Of a stretch of DNA of 10,851 bases, positions 1 through 10,017 are shown in pieces; the stretch's first letter is position 1, and each line of letters opens with the position of its first letter. Source of the stretch: Chloromonas sp. AAM2 (Eukaryota; Chlorophyta; Chlorophyceae; Chlamydomonadales; Chlamydomonadaceae); NCBI GenBank assembly GCA_004335635.1, contig QAXH01006162.1:1-10851 (forward strand). The letters are read 5' to 3'. A program made the translations under genes and the position numbers. Below the pieces are notes generated by a model. It saw nothing but the letters and a program-made list of their open reading frames with translations, was not told the origin of the DNA and searched no databases.

Positions 1-126
1 CAGTGCAGCAGCCCCGGCCAGTGCAGCAGCCCCGGCCAGTGCAGCAGCCCCGGCCAGTGCAGCTGCCCCGGCCAGTGCAGCAGCCCCGGCCAGTGCAGCT
101 GCCCCAGCCAGTGCAGCAGCCCCAGG
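1..126 (+). repeat. 18-bp GC-rich minisatellite, about 7 units, array continues off the left edge
   Basis: Seven tandem units based on CAGTGCAGCAGCCCCGGC run from base 1. Units 4 and 6 have CTG for CAG, and the last two have CCAG for CCGG. One frame reads as a QQPRPV hexapeptide repeat, so it could belong to a low-complexity N-terminal exon of the dynein. That frame stops at 240-242, and I see no convincing donor that joins it in phase to exon 1. Intronic location is therefore slightly preferred. Confidence 0.9.
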
Positions 127-276
127 CAGTGGTTGCTACAGCTGGAAGGCACAGTTGCAAAATAGAGCTGGCAGACACAGCTTGGTACTTTAGAACAGAA
201 AAGACATGCAATTCAGTACTGGATGTGCTGCTGGCTGCCTGATCGCCTGCTCTTGCACTACTGCTTGTGTGTACAG
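127..276 (+). other. Probable intron end upstream of exon 1
   Basis: The frame of exon 1 is closed upstream by a TAG at 191-193. The segment before 277 is pyrimidine-rich (CTCTTGCACTACTGC) and ends TACAG. A weak GT at 185 would give the matching phase with the proline-rich frame to the left, but the resulting 92-nt intron would be shorter than any other here. No other feature is visible. Confidence 0.5.
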
Positions 277-434
277 GAAGCGGCGGTTGTACGCCCATCA
301 GGACTTGGACCAAATTCTGGACACAGAGAGCGGGCTCATCAAGGCAGCCGCTGACTCTGAGTTCCCGATTGAGGTGTTTGATAACACAGACTATGAGTCC
401 AGGCTGCCGGCCGAGTGGGTACCTAAGACACAGG
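277..434 (+). CDS. Exon 1 of the dynein gene: conserved N-terminal tail
   Basis: Codons in frame from 278 read KRRLYAHQDL and onward to EVFDNTDYESRLPAEW, a segment typical of the DNAH1 tail. The acceptor TACAG ends at 276 and the donor GGTAAGT starts at 435. The exon ends in phase 1; the split glycine codon is completed by exon 2. The 5' boundary is the least certain of all exons. Confidence 0.8.
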
Positions 435-3400
435 GTAAGTCAGTGCGCATGCATGCCACATGGAAGGCATGCAGGTGCATGTGAAGTGTTTTGGACGGCC
501 TGGCTAGGTTTATGGGAAGATATCCGGAGTTGAGTGCGTGTATGCACGTCACGTGCGCTGTTCTTGTGAGTGCTGCGGGCGACGCTTGTGAACAGTTACG
601 TGGTCACCTGTGCGGTCTGCAGAGCGAACATTATGAGGTGTCTCGTGCCCATTGTTAGTAAGTTAAGGCGTTTCAGGCGTCTGTCTGGCTCTTTCAGTGT
701 ATCGTTTGTGAATGCTGGCGCGATGGCATGCGTACAAGCGTGTCATTTGAACGGTTACATCACATGGGCCCAACAGCCCGCCTGTGTCACCTGAACGAGC
801 AACATTGTGTCTCATGTTTTATGCCATGAATTTTATGCCATGGCGGCGTTCGAGGCGTCTGTCAGGGGGCTACCTGATTGAATCTGTGTGATCACAGGTG
901 TGGCGCCCACCCCGGCCAAGGTAGCAGTTTACGCAGTGGACGGCAGCTGCCAGTGGCAAGACGCAATCGTAGTCGACTACAATGCGGGCAACAACACCTT
1001 CGCGGTCGACTTTTCCCAAAGACAAGGAAGCGACAACACCAAGCTCGAGTGGGTACCTCGAGTCTGCGTTTGCTTCAGCGCCGAAGACCCCACCGTGTTT
1101 GCGAAACGGCACGCGGAAGCACTGAAAGAGCGCGCCGCTTCAGAGTCGTTGCTGCGCTACCAGCTGTACGTCGACAGCATGCCTGTGGAAGATATCGCGC
1201 CGCTGACGTCGGAGCAGGTCAACCGCATGCTAGGGTTTGCGCTGAACAGCCGCAAGCTGCGGGATCGCTTGATGGACACGTCGCAGCTGATTTCTGAGGT
1301 CAACATCGACTATGCACGGGCAATGAACAAGATTTCATTTGATCACGCCATCAAGCGGGGTGGCTCGGGCTGCGACGCTCCACTGGTTGACATTGGCGAG
1401 CAGTTCCCGCAACCGCCAATTAAGGTGAATTAAGTTTACATCAGCATCAGCGTTGAGCGCACAGGGCGTAGCACGCGTTATCATGCTAGGCACTGCACGG
1501 CACTTATACTCTGCCAAGCACCTGCCTTTCGACATACCGTACCCTACCATACCCTGCAGGCTGTTCCGGTCAAGGGCACGGTTGCGATTCCCGACTACGA
1601 CTTTCCTCAGCAATTCTCTGAGTTCAGCTTTCGAACGTTGCTCACAAAGGGGGAGGTCATCGCTGCGCTGGTCAAGGTCCGGGTCGAATGCGCCAAGGTG
1701 GGCGGCCTAACCCTACCCTACCCTACCCTCCTCTGCACTGCATTGCACTAGCCAAACAGCCTGGTAGCCTGTAGCCTGGTAGCCTGTAGCCTGATCTGAC
1801 TGATCATTTCTCAGTTCTGTTTGCTGGCCCATGCCTTCACTGTAGCATGAGCTAAGTGGCATCATGGAACACGGAATGGGATGGGTGCCGCCCTGACCTG
1901 ATGGATGCCGGGGGAGAAGCAACTGCAATACTGCAATACAGCGGGTGCAGGCCTTGCCGACTGCACCTGGGCCCATCAACTGGCCCCCATGACACCATCT
2001 GTGCTGTGTGCTGTGCATGACAGGTGCTGCGCATGAGCTGCTTTAACATGCACTACACCAAGAGCGTGAGGCTGGATGAGTTCGAACAGCTGCAGACGCA
2101 GACTACAGACCAGGTATGGGGCGCTAGACACTTAGCCTCGTGCTTCCAACAACCCTTCGCCATTGTTTTCATAGGCTACGCGGGCTGGGTTTGATGCTCT
2201 GTTCAATTCTTCATCGTGCGACTTTTTCCCGACTTCATCTTTTGCATTTCATGTTTTGTCGCATTTGCGTGGGCGGACGCACTTGTCGCTCCTGAATGCC
2301 CACACACATGGACAGACGGGTACCAGGGCCCATGTGTGGGCATGTGTTGATGTGTGACCCCACTCTTCAGGTTGGCAACTATCTCAAGGACACATGGAGC
2401 GTCACCCTCAAGAACTCCATCAAGAGCTCGTTCAAGGACGTGGGCAAGGGGTGGTTCAACCTCAGGGAGCACAACATGGAAACGTGAGTCAACTGAAAAA
2501 GGGGGTTGGCGGGGACACGGTACTGAGAAACTGGGAATTGCCTGATGTTTGGTAGGGTGGGCAAACGGAACCAGATCAGGCAAAAGCGATCATATCATTG
2601 GCAGGGGCAGGGCAGCTATAGCTGCAGCATCCTTCCTCAGGTCAAAATGTTGCAAACAAACTGACTCACAAGGTCGCCCTCATCTCACCCTCACCCTATA
2701 TGGCTCACACCCACGTGCCTCAACCCCTGCATCAATATGCAGTTTTGACGAGTTCTCCGAGCTGAACAACCTGAAGCACGTGCCCCCCTCAATCCCATCT
2801 TGCCCCGTATGCCTTCACATTGGATGGCCCTTGCATTGCAGTTATGAGTTCTCCAAACTGCGCAAGTTCCTCGCCCTCATGCGATTCAACATGGAGGACA
2901 CGCTGCGCTTCCTGATAGAGGAATCCATCGCCAAGTTTGTGGCATTCATGACACAAGTGTGCGCAACAAAGGTGCGGCCTAGGGTGACAATAGCACACGG
3001 TGCAGTACATCAATATATATATATATGTATATAGTATAATATACTATATAATATACTAATAATACTAATATACTAAATACTAATATACTATTAATAAATA
3101 ATAATAAATACTAAGTAATATACTAGATAATATATTACCTATACTAAATAATATATATACATATGATATGATATGATATGATATGATATGATATGATATG
3201 GTATGATGAGATATGATATGAATATGCCAATTGTGCGCCTTGTGACCTTTGCAGGTGCATGTGGCTGGCACTGGGTGTGTGGAGTTGGATGGAGGGCCCA
3301 GCACGGGCCCAGCGCCGGGGGGAGGCCAGAGGAAACCACCCCTGCTAACTATAGAGCTACAGGTGAGGGTCGGTTAAATTGGTTGGTGAAACGGTTGACT

Positions 3401-6400
3401 TTGTTGGGTTGGTTAAGTTGGTTGAACACTGATTATTGACTTATCTGGGGGTTGAGTGGGGATTGAGTGATGTGGACTGTTTGGCCCAGCACCGTAAGGA
3501 GTGCGAATGGGTACAAGGCACTTGCGCCTGGTGAGATCAGTTACAACTGTAACCGCTCTGCCGTTTCTCCCTGCCTCTCCAGGTTTCCAAGGACAACAGC
3601 CATTTCCTGTACTCCACCCCCCTGGACACGCTCGTGCCCAAGATAACAGCGCTGTTTGACCATGCGGTTTCAAAGGTAACAGTGGCACGTGCTTCCCACG
3701 TGGTGTCGGTTAGGCAGGTTGTGTGAAGGTGGTTTCTGGGTGTTAAATCCAGCTGCCGTTGCGTGAGTTGGTGAAACCATGCCACAGTGGATGCTTGGCA
3801 AGTGATAGAACTGGAGCACTGAAACCCTCAGCCAGAACAGCCGGGTAGAGCACACTGTGAGGCTGAGTGAACAGAGGTTCGATCACGTGGCGGTTGTCTG
3901 TTAGTTGATGTGGTGGTTGTCCATCACGCGGTGGTTTCAGTTGACGTCACGTGTTGTTTGTTGGTTGTTGTTGGTTGCAGGTCAGCGGTTTGCACAGCCT
4001 TGAGCCATCGATCATGGAGGATCTGTTCTGGGCCACCCAGCCCATGCTGACAGGCGTGCACCCGCTGGAAGAGGGGGTGGTTAGGGCACGTGAGACGTTG
4101 CTGGCGGTTGTAACTGCTGCCCTGGCGCCCCTGGAAGCCTACCTTACGCAGTACACCAAGTAAGGGCGGATGGGGTCAGAATGAGACTCGGGTACCGGCT
4201 AGGGTGAGGCTAGGGTACAGCTGGCCGGAGGCTGAGTTTGCAGACGTGATACAATAACGAAAGCCTGCAAAAGCAATGTGAAGATCAGCAATACGAGTAC
4301 GTCCTGCGTCAGGTGCTTGTTGACTAGAAGCTGGGCCCAGACACCCTTCAGCGCTTGTGCAGCTGCCTAGACCCTCCTCGGTCCCGTTTGTTGCTGCTGT
4401 AAGAATGCAGTTTCCTGATGCTGCTGAGTGATCCCATTTACCTAATTACGTGTGCACATGGTTTGTCCGTTTCAGGCATGAGGCTCTGCTGAAGCTTGTG
4501 CCCGAGACGTACGTGTCAGAGCTGGAGGCCAAGGGAGAGGACCTCCCACTCAATGGTAAGGCCTGGAGCACGAACAAAATGACACCCAGCAGACCTGCAT
4601 TGAGCATGGAGGGGCGTAAACGTGGGTGTTATAACACCGGTACTGTATGGACGGAAAGATGGTGCAGGAACAGAGGAGGGGTGTGTTGTTGGTGCTGTTG
4701 CTGTTGTTGTTGTTGACATGGCCTTCAGTCCGGGGGGGACTGCTCAGCGGGAACGAGGGAGGGAGGGACAAAGAAGAGGGGTGTGTTGACCAGGGGGGTG
4801 GACATGCATGGGACCTGCATGAGGCACATGGGGGCATTTCCATGGAGTCAAGCTGCATGAGCATGAACGTCGCATGCGCAGCTCATGCCCGGTACATGGC
4901 CCTGCACATGGCTAGCATGCAAACCAGCACGTGTACCCCATCCATGCCTGGCCGCAGACGTCAAGTCCGAGATCAAGCGTCACATGGCGGAGTACGATCA
5001 GCTGCATGACTCGCTGCCTCCTGGCATGCCGGTGGGACTGGCCTACATCAATACGTTAAAGGTCGGTCTGGGCTTATTGAGGAGGTAAAGCCGCCACCAT
5101 GTGATGCATTGAGCGAGTGACAATGTTTTGGATCGTTCATTAACACTGGCTTCCATCAAACATGTTCAGATGTGTGTATACTGAACCACTGGTGCTGGAC
5201 ACAACATGTGCATCAGCTTGGCAGCATATGCAGCTGATGTATTTTTCCCGGCCCTCACACGTGCGTAGCATGTTTGTAACATGTGTGTAACGTGTGCGTT
5301 ACATGTGGGACACATGTGTAACACGTGCGACACATTTGTAACACATGAATCACACGCACCAGGTCACCTCTCATGTACCGTGTCACTTGTTCGCGAGCTG
5401 CTCCTCAAGAAGAAGAAGAAGCTTGCATCCTTGCTCAGGGGTCATATCATATGTAAAGCATCTGTCGTTTTCTTACTGTGTCACAGGTTCGCGAGCTGCT
5501 CCTTAAGAAGCAGGAGAAGCTCGTGTCGCTGCTCAAGGGTCTGTGCGCCCGGGTTCCCAGGAAGATGATCGCGGCTATGACAGCCAAGTTTCAAGAAATC
5601 GACAAGGTACGGCACCGGGGTGCACTGCCTTGATGAAGGGTTTCCAAGGCAAACCCTGATCTCGGCAAGTAGTCAACCATCATCATCATCATCATCATCA
5701 TTACATGGCTTTTCATGGTTCAACCCACGGTGCTGCAGCTAGACGCAATATCTCTCCAAGAATTACGCGCCTGACAATGTTTAAGCCAAGAAAGGTCACT
5801 GGTAGCAGGGCGCAAAGTACGAATGTCATCACTAGTAGTCAACCACACTGGGTTCAAACCCACTGGCACTGGGAAGGAGGGTCAGTGATGGTCAGAACAA
5901 TCGGGTGAGGTGTGGTGGGCTCCCTTTCGCCTGTGCTGAGTGAGTGCGTGTACTTTTTACATCTCAATCGTCCGACAAGTCGAACAGAAGACGGATCAAG
6001 TGTCATGGTATGTGTTCATCCTGCCTGGAAGACACAGCAGCTGTTCTAGAAAATCTGACCTTCTCCTCTGCTAGCAATCTGAAAGTACTTTCAAAATTCT
6101 TGCATTGTTGGGTGTCAAATGCATTGGGGATGTGCTCTTCGCCTACAGTACTCATCAAGCCGGTGTAGGTCAGTGGCAGCGCTGCCGACATGATGATGAT
6201 GATGATGATGATGATGTTGTTGTTGTTGCTGTTGTTGTTGTTGTTCTTGTTTTCATGACCTTCAGTCCGGGGAAGACTGCTCAGCGGGGACACGGGAGAA
6301 GGGAAATTGCCGGAGCAACCAGGATGTGATGAAATGCATCTATCACAAGTCTGATCGTGCATTCCTTCTACCACAGGTTCTCAAGCAGAAGACCGCTAGC

Positions 6401-6523
6401 CTGGAGGACGTTGACGAGCAGCGCAAGTACATCGACTCGCTGCCCAACAAGATACTCGAGCTGATGCAGGAGCTGGAGGCAGCCAAGGTGACAAGGCCAT
6501 GAAGGGTGCAGTGTGCGTGTGGG

Positions 6524-6559
<36 letters not shown>

Positions 6560-9500
6560 CGTTGTTGTTGTTGTTTACATGGCCTTCAGTCCGGGGAGGA
6601 CTGCTCCGCGGGGGCAAAAACAAAGCAGTGTAGGTGTGCTAGTGGGGTGTGTGAGGGGGGCGTGCCCCCCCCCCATGTGTGTGTGATGATACGGGCCAGG
6701 TGAAGCGGGCTTGTGAAGCAGAGAGTGGTGCATGCAAGCATGACTTCACACCCGAGGTCAGGGTCAAGATAGGTGAGTTCGATCGGGGCCACGCCAAAGC
6801 GGACCATAACGTCCGCATGTAGAGGTTGCAGGTTCGATTCCCACCAGTCAAAGGCATCGTGTAGCTCTGTAGGCGGCTGGTGGGGCACAAGTTTCTAGGC
6901 GTCCTTGATCACACATTGCTTTTTATCAAGCATGCGACCTTTGGAAACAGGCTTGATTGAAGCGCACCTTGGGCATTCCATGATGGGCATGCACCCGGTG
7001 ACGTGGTGCCATGTCTCTGTTCTCTTTCTGGCTACTTGAAAGGCAAGCGCCCAACCCACTCACACAGCTCATTCATTGCCTCACACACTTGTGTGTCACT
7101 CTTGTCACTCTTTCCCTCAGCCGTGGTACGATCACCTGGAGTCCCTGCGCTACCTGCTGCCCGACGACGAGGCCAGGGACAAGTTCACGGGCGAGGCGTG
7201 GCCGGCCAAGCTGCAGCGGCTGGCGGAGAGACAACTGGGAGTGCTGGAGGAGGACGAGAAGAAGTGAGTTAATATTATTACGGATACTACTACAGATTAT
7301 TATTAATTATTATTGTAATTATTGATGTTATATTACTAATAATAATATCAATAACAAAGGAAAGAGTAAAAGTGAGTTTGTTGTTGTTCTTGTTGGCAAG
7401 GGTGGGAGCAGTGACGGTAGGAAACAGCGCCCACCATGGGGCACTGTGCATCAGTGGCAGCTGTCTCTTGGGCAAGCTAGACGAAAGGCAACGCTTAAAT
7501 GCCAGAACCCTAGGCATCAGGGATCATCTGAGTATCTTGTGCTATATTCAGTGAACTTGCCACAGCTTGCAGATCCCATCGTCTACTTCCACTGTTCAAA
7601 TGTCCTCCCAATTCAAAACGGCGCACGCTTGTGGCACACTTGACCGTTTCCTTCAGGTGCAAGGACGACATGTTGTCTCCCCCAGAAGGACTCGGCAATT
7701 AGCCGGTCAAAACCCTGGGTATCACTGACTCCACTAATTACGTTACTTGGCCGTTTCTTTCAGGTACAAGGACGAGATGTTGTCCACCCAGGAGGACTTT
7801 GCCGTGAGCGTGGGAGACCTGGTCTCGCTGGTGGGCAGCTTCTCACAGCTCAATGACCTCAACAAGATGGATCACGTGGTGGCAGAGGTGAGGGGGCACG
7901 TGGGACGGTTTCGTTGTACTGTTTTGTTGTATTGTAGCTAGAAACGGCCCCTAGGGGTCCAAATCTCGGACCCTACCTTGGCTTGAATCCATCCTCCGGC
8001 CTGGTCGTGTCCACCATGCCACAGCAAAAGGAATACAGGAACGCAAAGCAACAGGTCAATAGACACATGGGCAGCATTCGCTTGGCACCTGTGAATTTGA
8101 ACCACAACGTGACCGGTGAACCACACAATAGCACAATTGTCCTGTGCCTGTTGAAATGTGGCTCTCCAGTCAAGAAGAATAGCCTACAAAATGTGGTACA
8201 AAATCAAACCAACCAACCAACCAACCACAACCAACCGACCAACTGCCATGTGCCCCACGTGCCTCAGGTGCTGGCCATGGACGCGCGCCTCAAGCAGGCT
8301 GACCGGGATGCGGGCGTCTTCAACAGCAGGGAGGCACTGCTGGGCCTGCCTCTAACAGACTACTCACAGGTGCAGTGACAATAGTTTTTGTTTGTAGCTA
8401 CCTAAGCCTGATCAGAGTTTTTATTCGTTACACAAGGATAATGTGTACCGGCTGCCACTCACAGGACTACTCACCGGTACTATGTAGTATTTGGTAGTGT
8501 GATATTTTGTGCAGAGGGAAGGGATCGTCAACACAAGATCAGACAGATGGGTATTTTTAGATACGTTACTAGATACGTTGTTGAACCTGTCCAGTAGTCA
8601 GTGCATCGTCAATCATCGTCACGCAATCATCGTCAATCATTGTCACCAAATCTTCACCACTTGTCTGAAATGTACTCATAGACCAGCTCAATGTCGCGAC
8701 TGCTTGTGATTCAATGGTGGACAGGACAGGAAAGCAGATCTGCAGCGGCTGACATGCGGGCTGTCACTGCTGCTGTGTGTTGCCTCAGGTGAAGAAGCTC
8801 CAGGAGCAGTTCGATCCGTTCGTGCAGTTTTGGACTGTGGCAAACGCATTCAAGGTGAGCAATGAGTGTTCGATTTTTCCTAGTATTAATGATAATGATG
8901 ATAGAAATACTATTTCCTGTTATTCCTATCAGGCGGAGCACTGACTGCTTGATGCCTTGGCACCACCTGAGTGTCTCTGCTCTGTAATCCATCACCATTG
9001 CATGGCTTTTTGCATAATGCGGTGTTTCAGATAACGCTGGATTCTCTTTAGGTGCTAGATAGATCCTTTAGCGTAGCAGTGAACCTGTGGGACGGTTGGA
9101 CTTGTTTCAGCTGACCTCTGAAAAACCGTCTCTTCCTTCATGCCCCCACGTGCAGGTCAACCACAAGTCCTGGATGAACGATTCGTGGGAGTTGCTTCAG
9201 GGAGATGCGGTGGAGAGGGAGGTGTCCACGGCCTACAAGGTGATTGGATTGTTAGTATAATCATTATTTTTTATTTTATTTTGATTATTTTTTTGTTTTA
9301 TCAGCATATATAGCAGTTGTTGTTGTTGTTGTTGTTGTTGTTGTTCTTGTTTACATGACCTTCAGTCTGGGGAGGACTGCTCAGCGTGGCCAAGGGGGAA
9401 GGGAAATTGCCGGTAACCTACTGGTCACCACTGCACCGGTTTCAACAACAGCAAAGTCAACTTGAACAATATATAGCAGTGCTATCATCATTGGAAGTCT

Positions 9501-9950
9501 GTTATTCACAGTATGGTTGAAGGCCTGAATTTTCTAACACGTGTCAATCTCTGAATTATGCAGGTGCTGCTTGAAGCAGATAAGTTACCAATGTACCGTG
9601 TATATTGTGTTTATCACAGGTGCTGTACAAGACCAGCAAGGTGATGGCTCAGCGCGGCCTGGACAAGATGGCGGAAAACTGTGAGAGCGTGAGGGCTGAG
9701 GTGGAGGCGTTCAAGGTCTACGTGCCTCTGGTGCAGGTGAGGTGGTTGGGGCGGTTGGTCGCTTGGTTGGGGTGGTTGCCAAGTCGGTTGGTGAGGGTTT
9801 GTTGGTGTGTTGGCATTCAAAGTTGCCAAGTGCGCGCGTGGTCCGACGTGGTGCGCCCCCCACCCTATGCCTGATTCAGTGTAGTCCATGTCGCCCCCGA
9901 GCAGGCGCTTTGTAATCCCGGTATGCACCAGCGTCACTGCGCGTGTCGAT

Positions 9951-10017
<67 letters not shown>

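Larger units (their letters stand above)
4556..4957 (+). other. Intron 10, with retroposon copy A and an exon 11 echo
   Basis: This 402-nt GT-AG intron holds a short retroposon (4689-4775), a GCATG-rich stretch (4800-4925) and a partial copy of exon 11 (4867-4905). Confidence 0.8.
5062..5486 (+). other. Intron 11, with palindromic GTAACA-type repeats and an exon 12 echo
   Basis: This 425-nt intron ends CTGTGTCACAG. It contains the inverted/direct repeat array at 5268-5350 and a near-exact copy of the exon 12 start at 5380-5443. Nothing recognisable in 5062-5267. Confidence 0.85.
5607..6376 (+). other. Intron 12, longest intron
   Basis: This 770-nt GT-AG intron contains (ATC)8 at about 5679-5702, a box-B-like palindrome at 5846-5865, a weak exon 13 echo at about 5973-5995, and (GAT)n/(GTT)n plus retroposon copy B at 6188-6313. 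No gene is visible. Confidence 0.85.
6488..7120 (+). other. Intron 13
   Basis: This 633-nt intron holds retroposon copy C (6508-6638), a G run and C run at about 6654-6674, a tRNA-like stretch (6785-6845) and a weak exon 14 echo (7002-7038). The acceptor region TCTTTCCCTCAG is pyrimidine-rich. Confidence 0.85.
8370..8788 (+). other. Intron 16, with an echo of the exon 16 end
   Basis: This 419-nt intron contains the exon 16 copy near its 5' end, repeats of AGATACGTT (8569, 8561) and AATCATCGTCA-type units (8608-8648), and a weak exon 17 echo at 8715-8740. Confidence 0.8.
9240..9619 (+). other. Intron 18, with retroposon copy D
   Basis: This 380-nt intron starts with a T-rich stretch (9258-9300), then the retroposon (9306-9480) and a weak exon 19 echo (9561-9590). 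It ends TTTATCACAG. Confidence 0.85.

Noticed and set aside
1698..1731. Telomere-like CCCTA repeats
   Set aside because: Only about four short units lie inside an intron. This is too little for an interstitial telomere and the unit is not a standard green-algal telomere repeat.
3480..3600. Exon 8 echo (CAAGG near 3513)
   Set aside because: The match is too short and not extended on either side.
3885..3995. Exon 9 echo (GCGGTT at 3890 and 3985, offset 95)
   Set aside because: Only six consecutive bases match. GTT-rich sequence makes this likely by chance.
5388..5443. Mutually exclusive alternative to exon 12
   Set aside because: No AG at the homologous place and no donor after the copy. The nearest upstream acceptor (CACCAG at 5362) would be out of phase.
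6003..6374. Minus-strand frames ending in poly-Asn (also near 4550-4864 and 6396-6623)
   Set aside because: Similar translated ends recur only because they are retroposon copies with AAC tails. They are not a protein family.
7377..7400. Fifth retroposon copy at a GTT tract in intron 14
   Set aside because: The GTTGTTGTTCTTGTT tract is similar, but the CAGTCC/GGACTG core and flanking repeats are missing.
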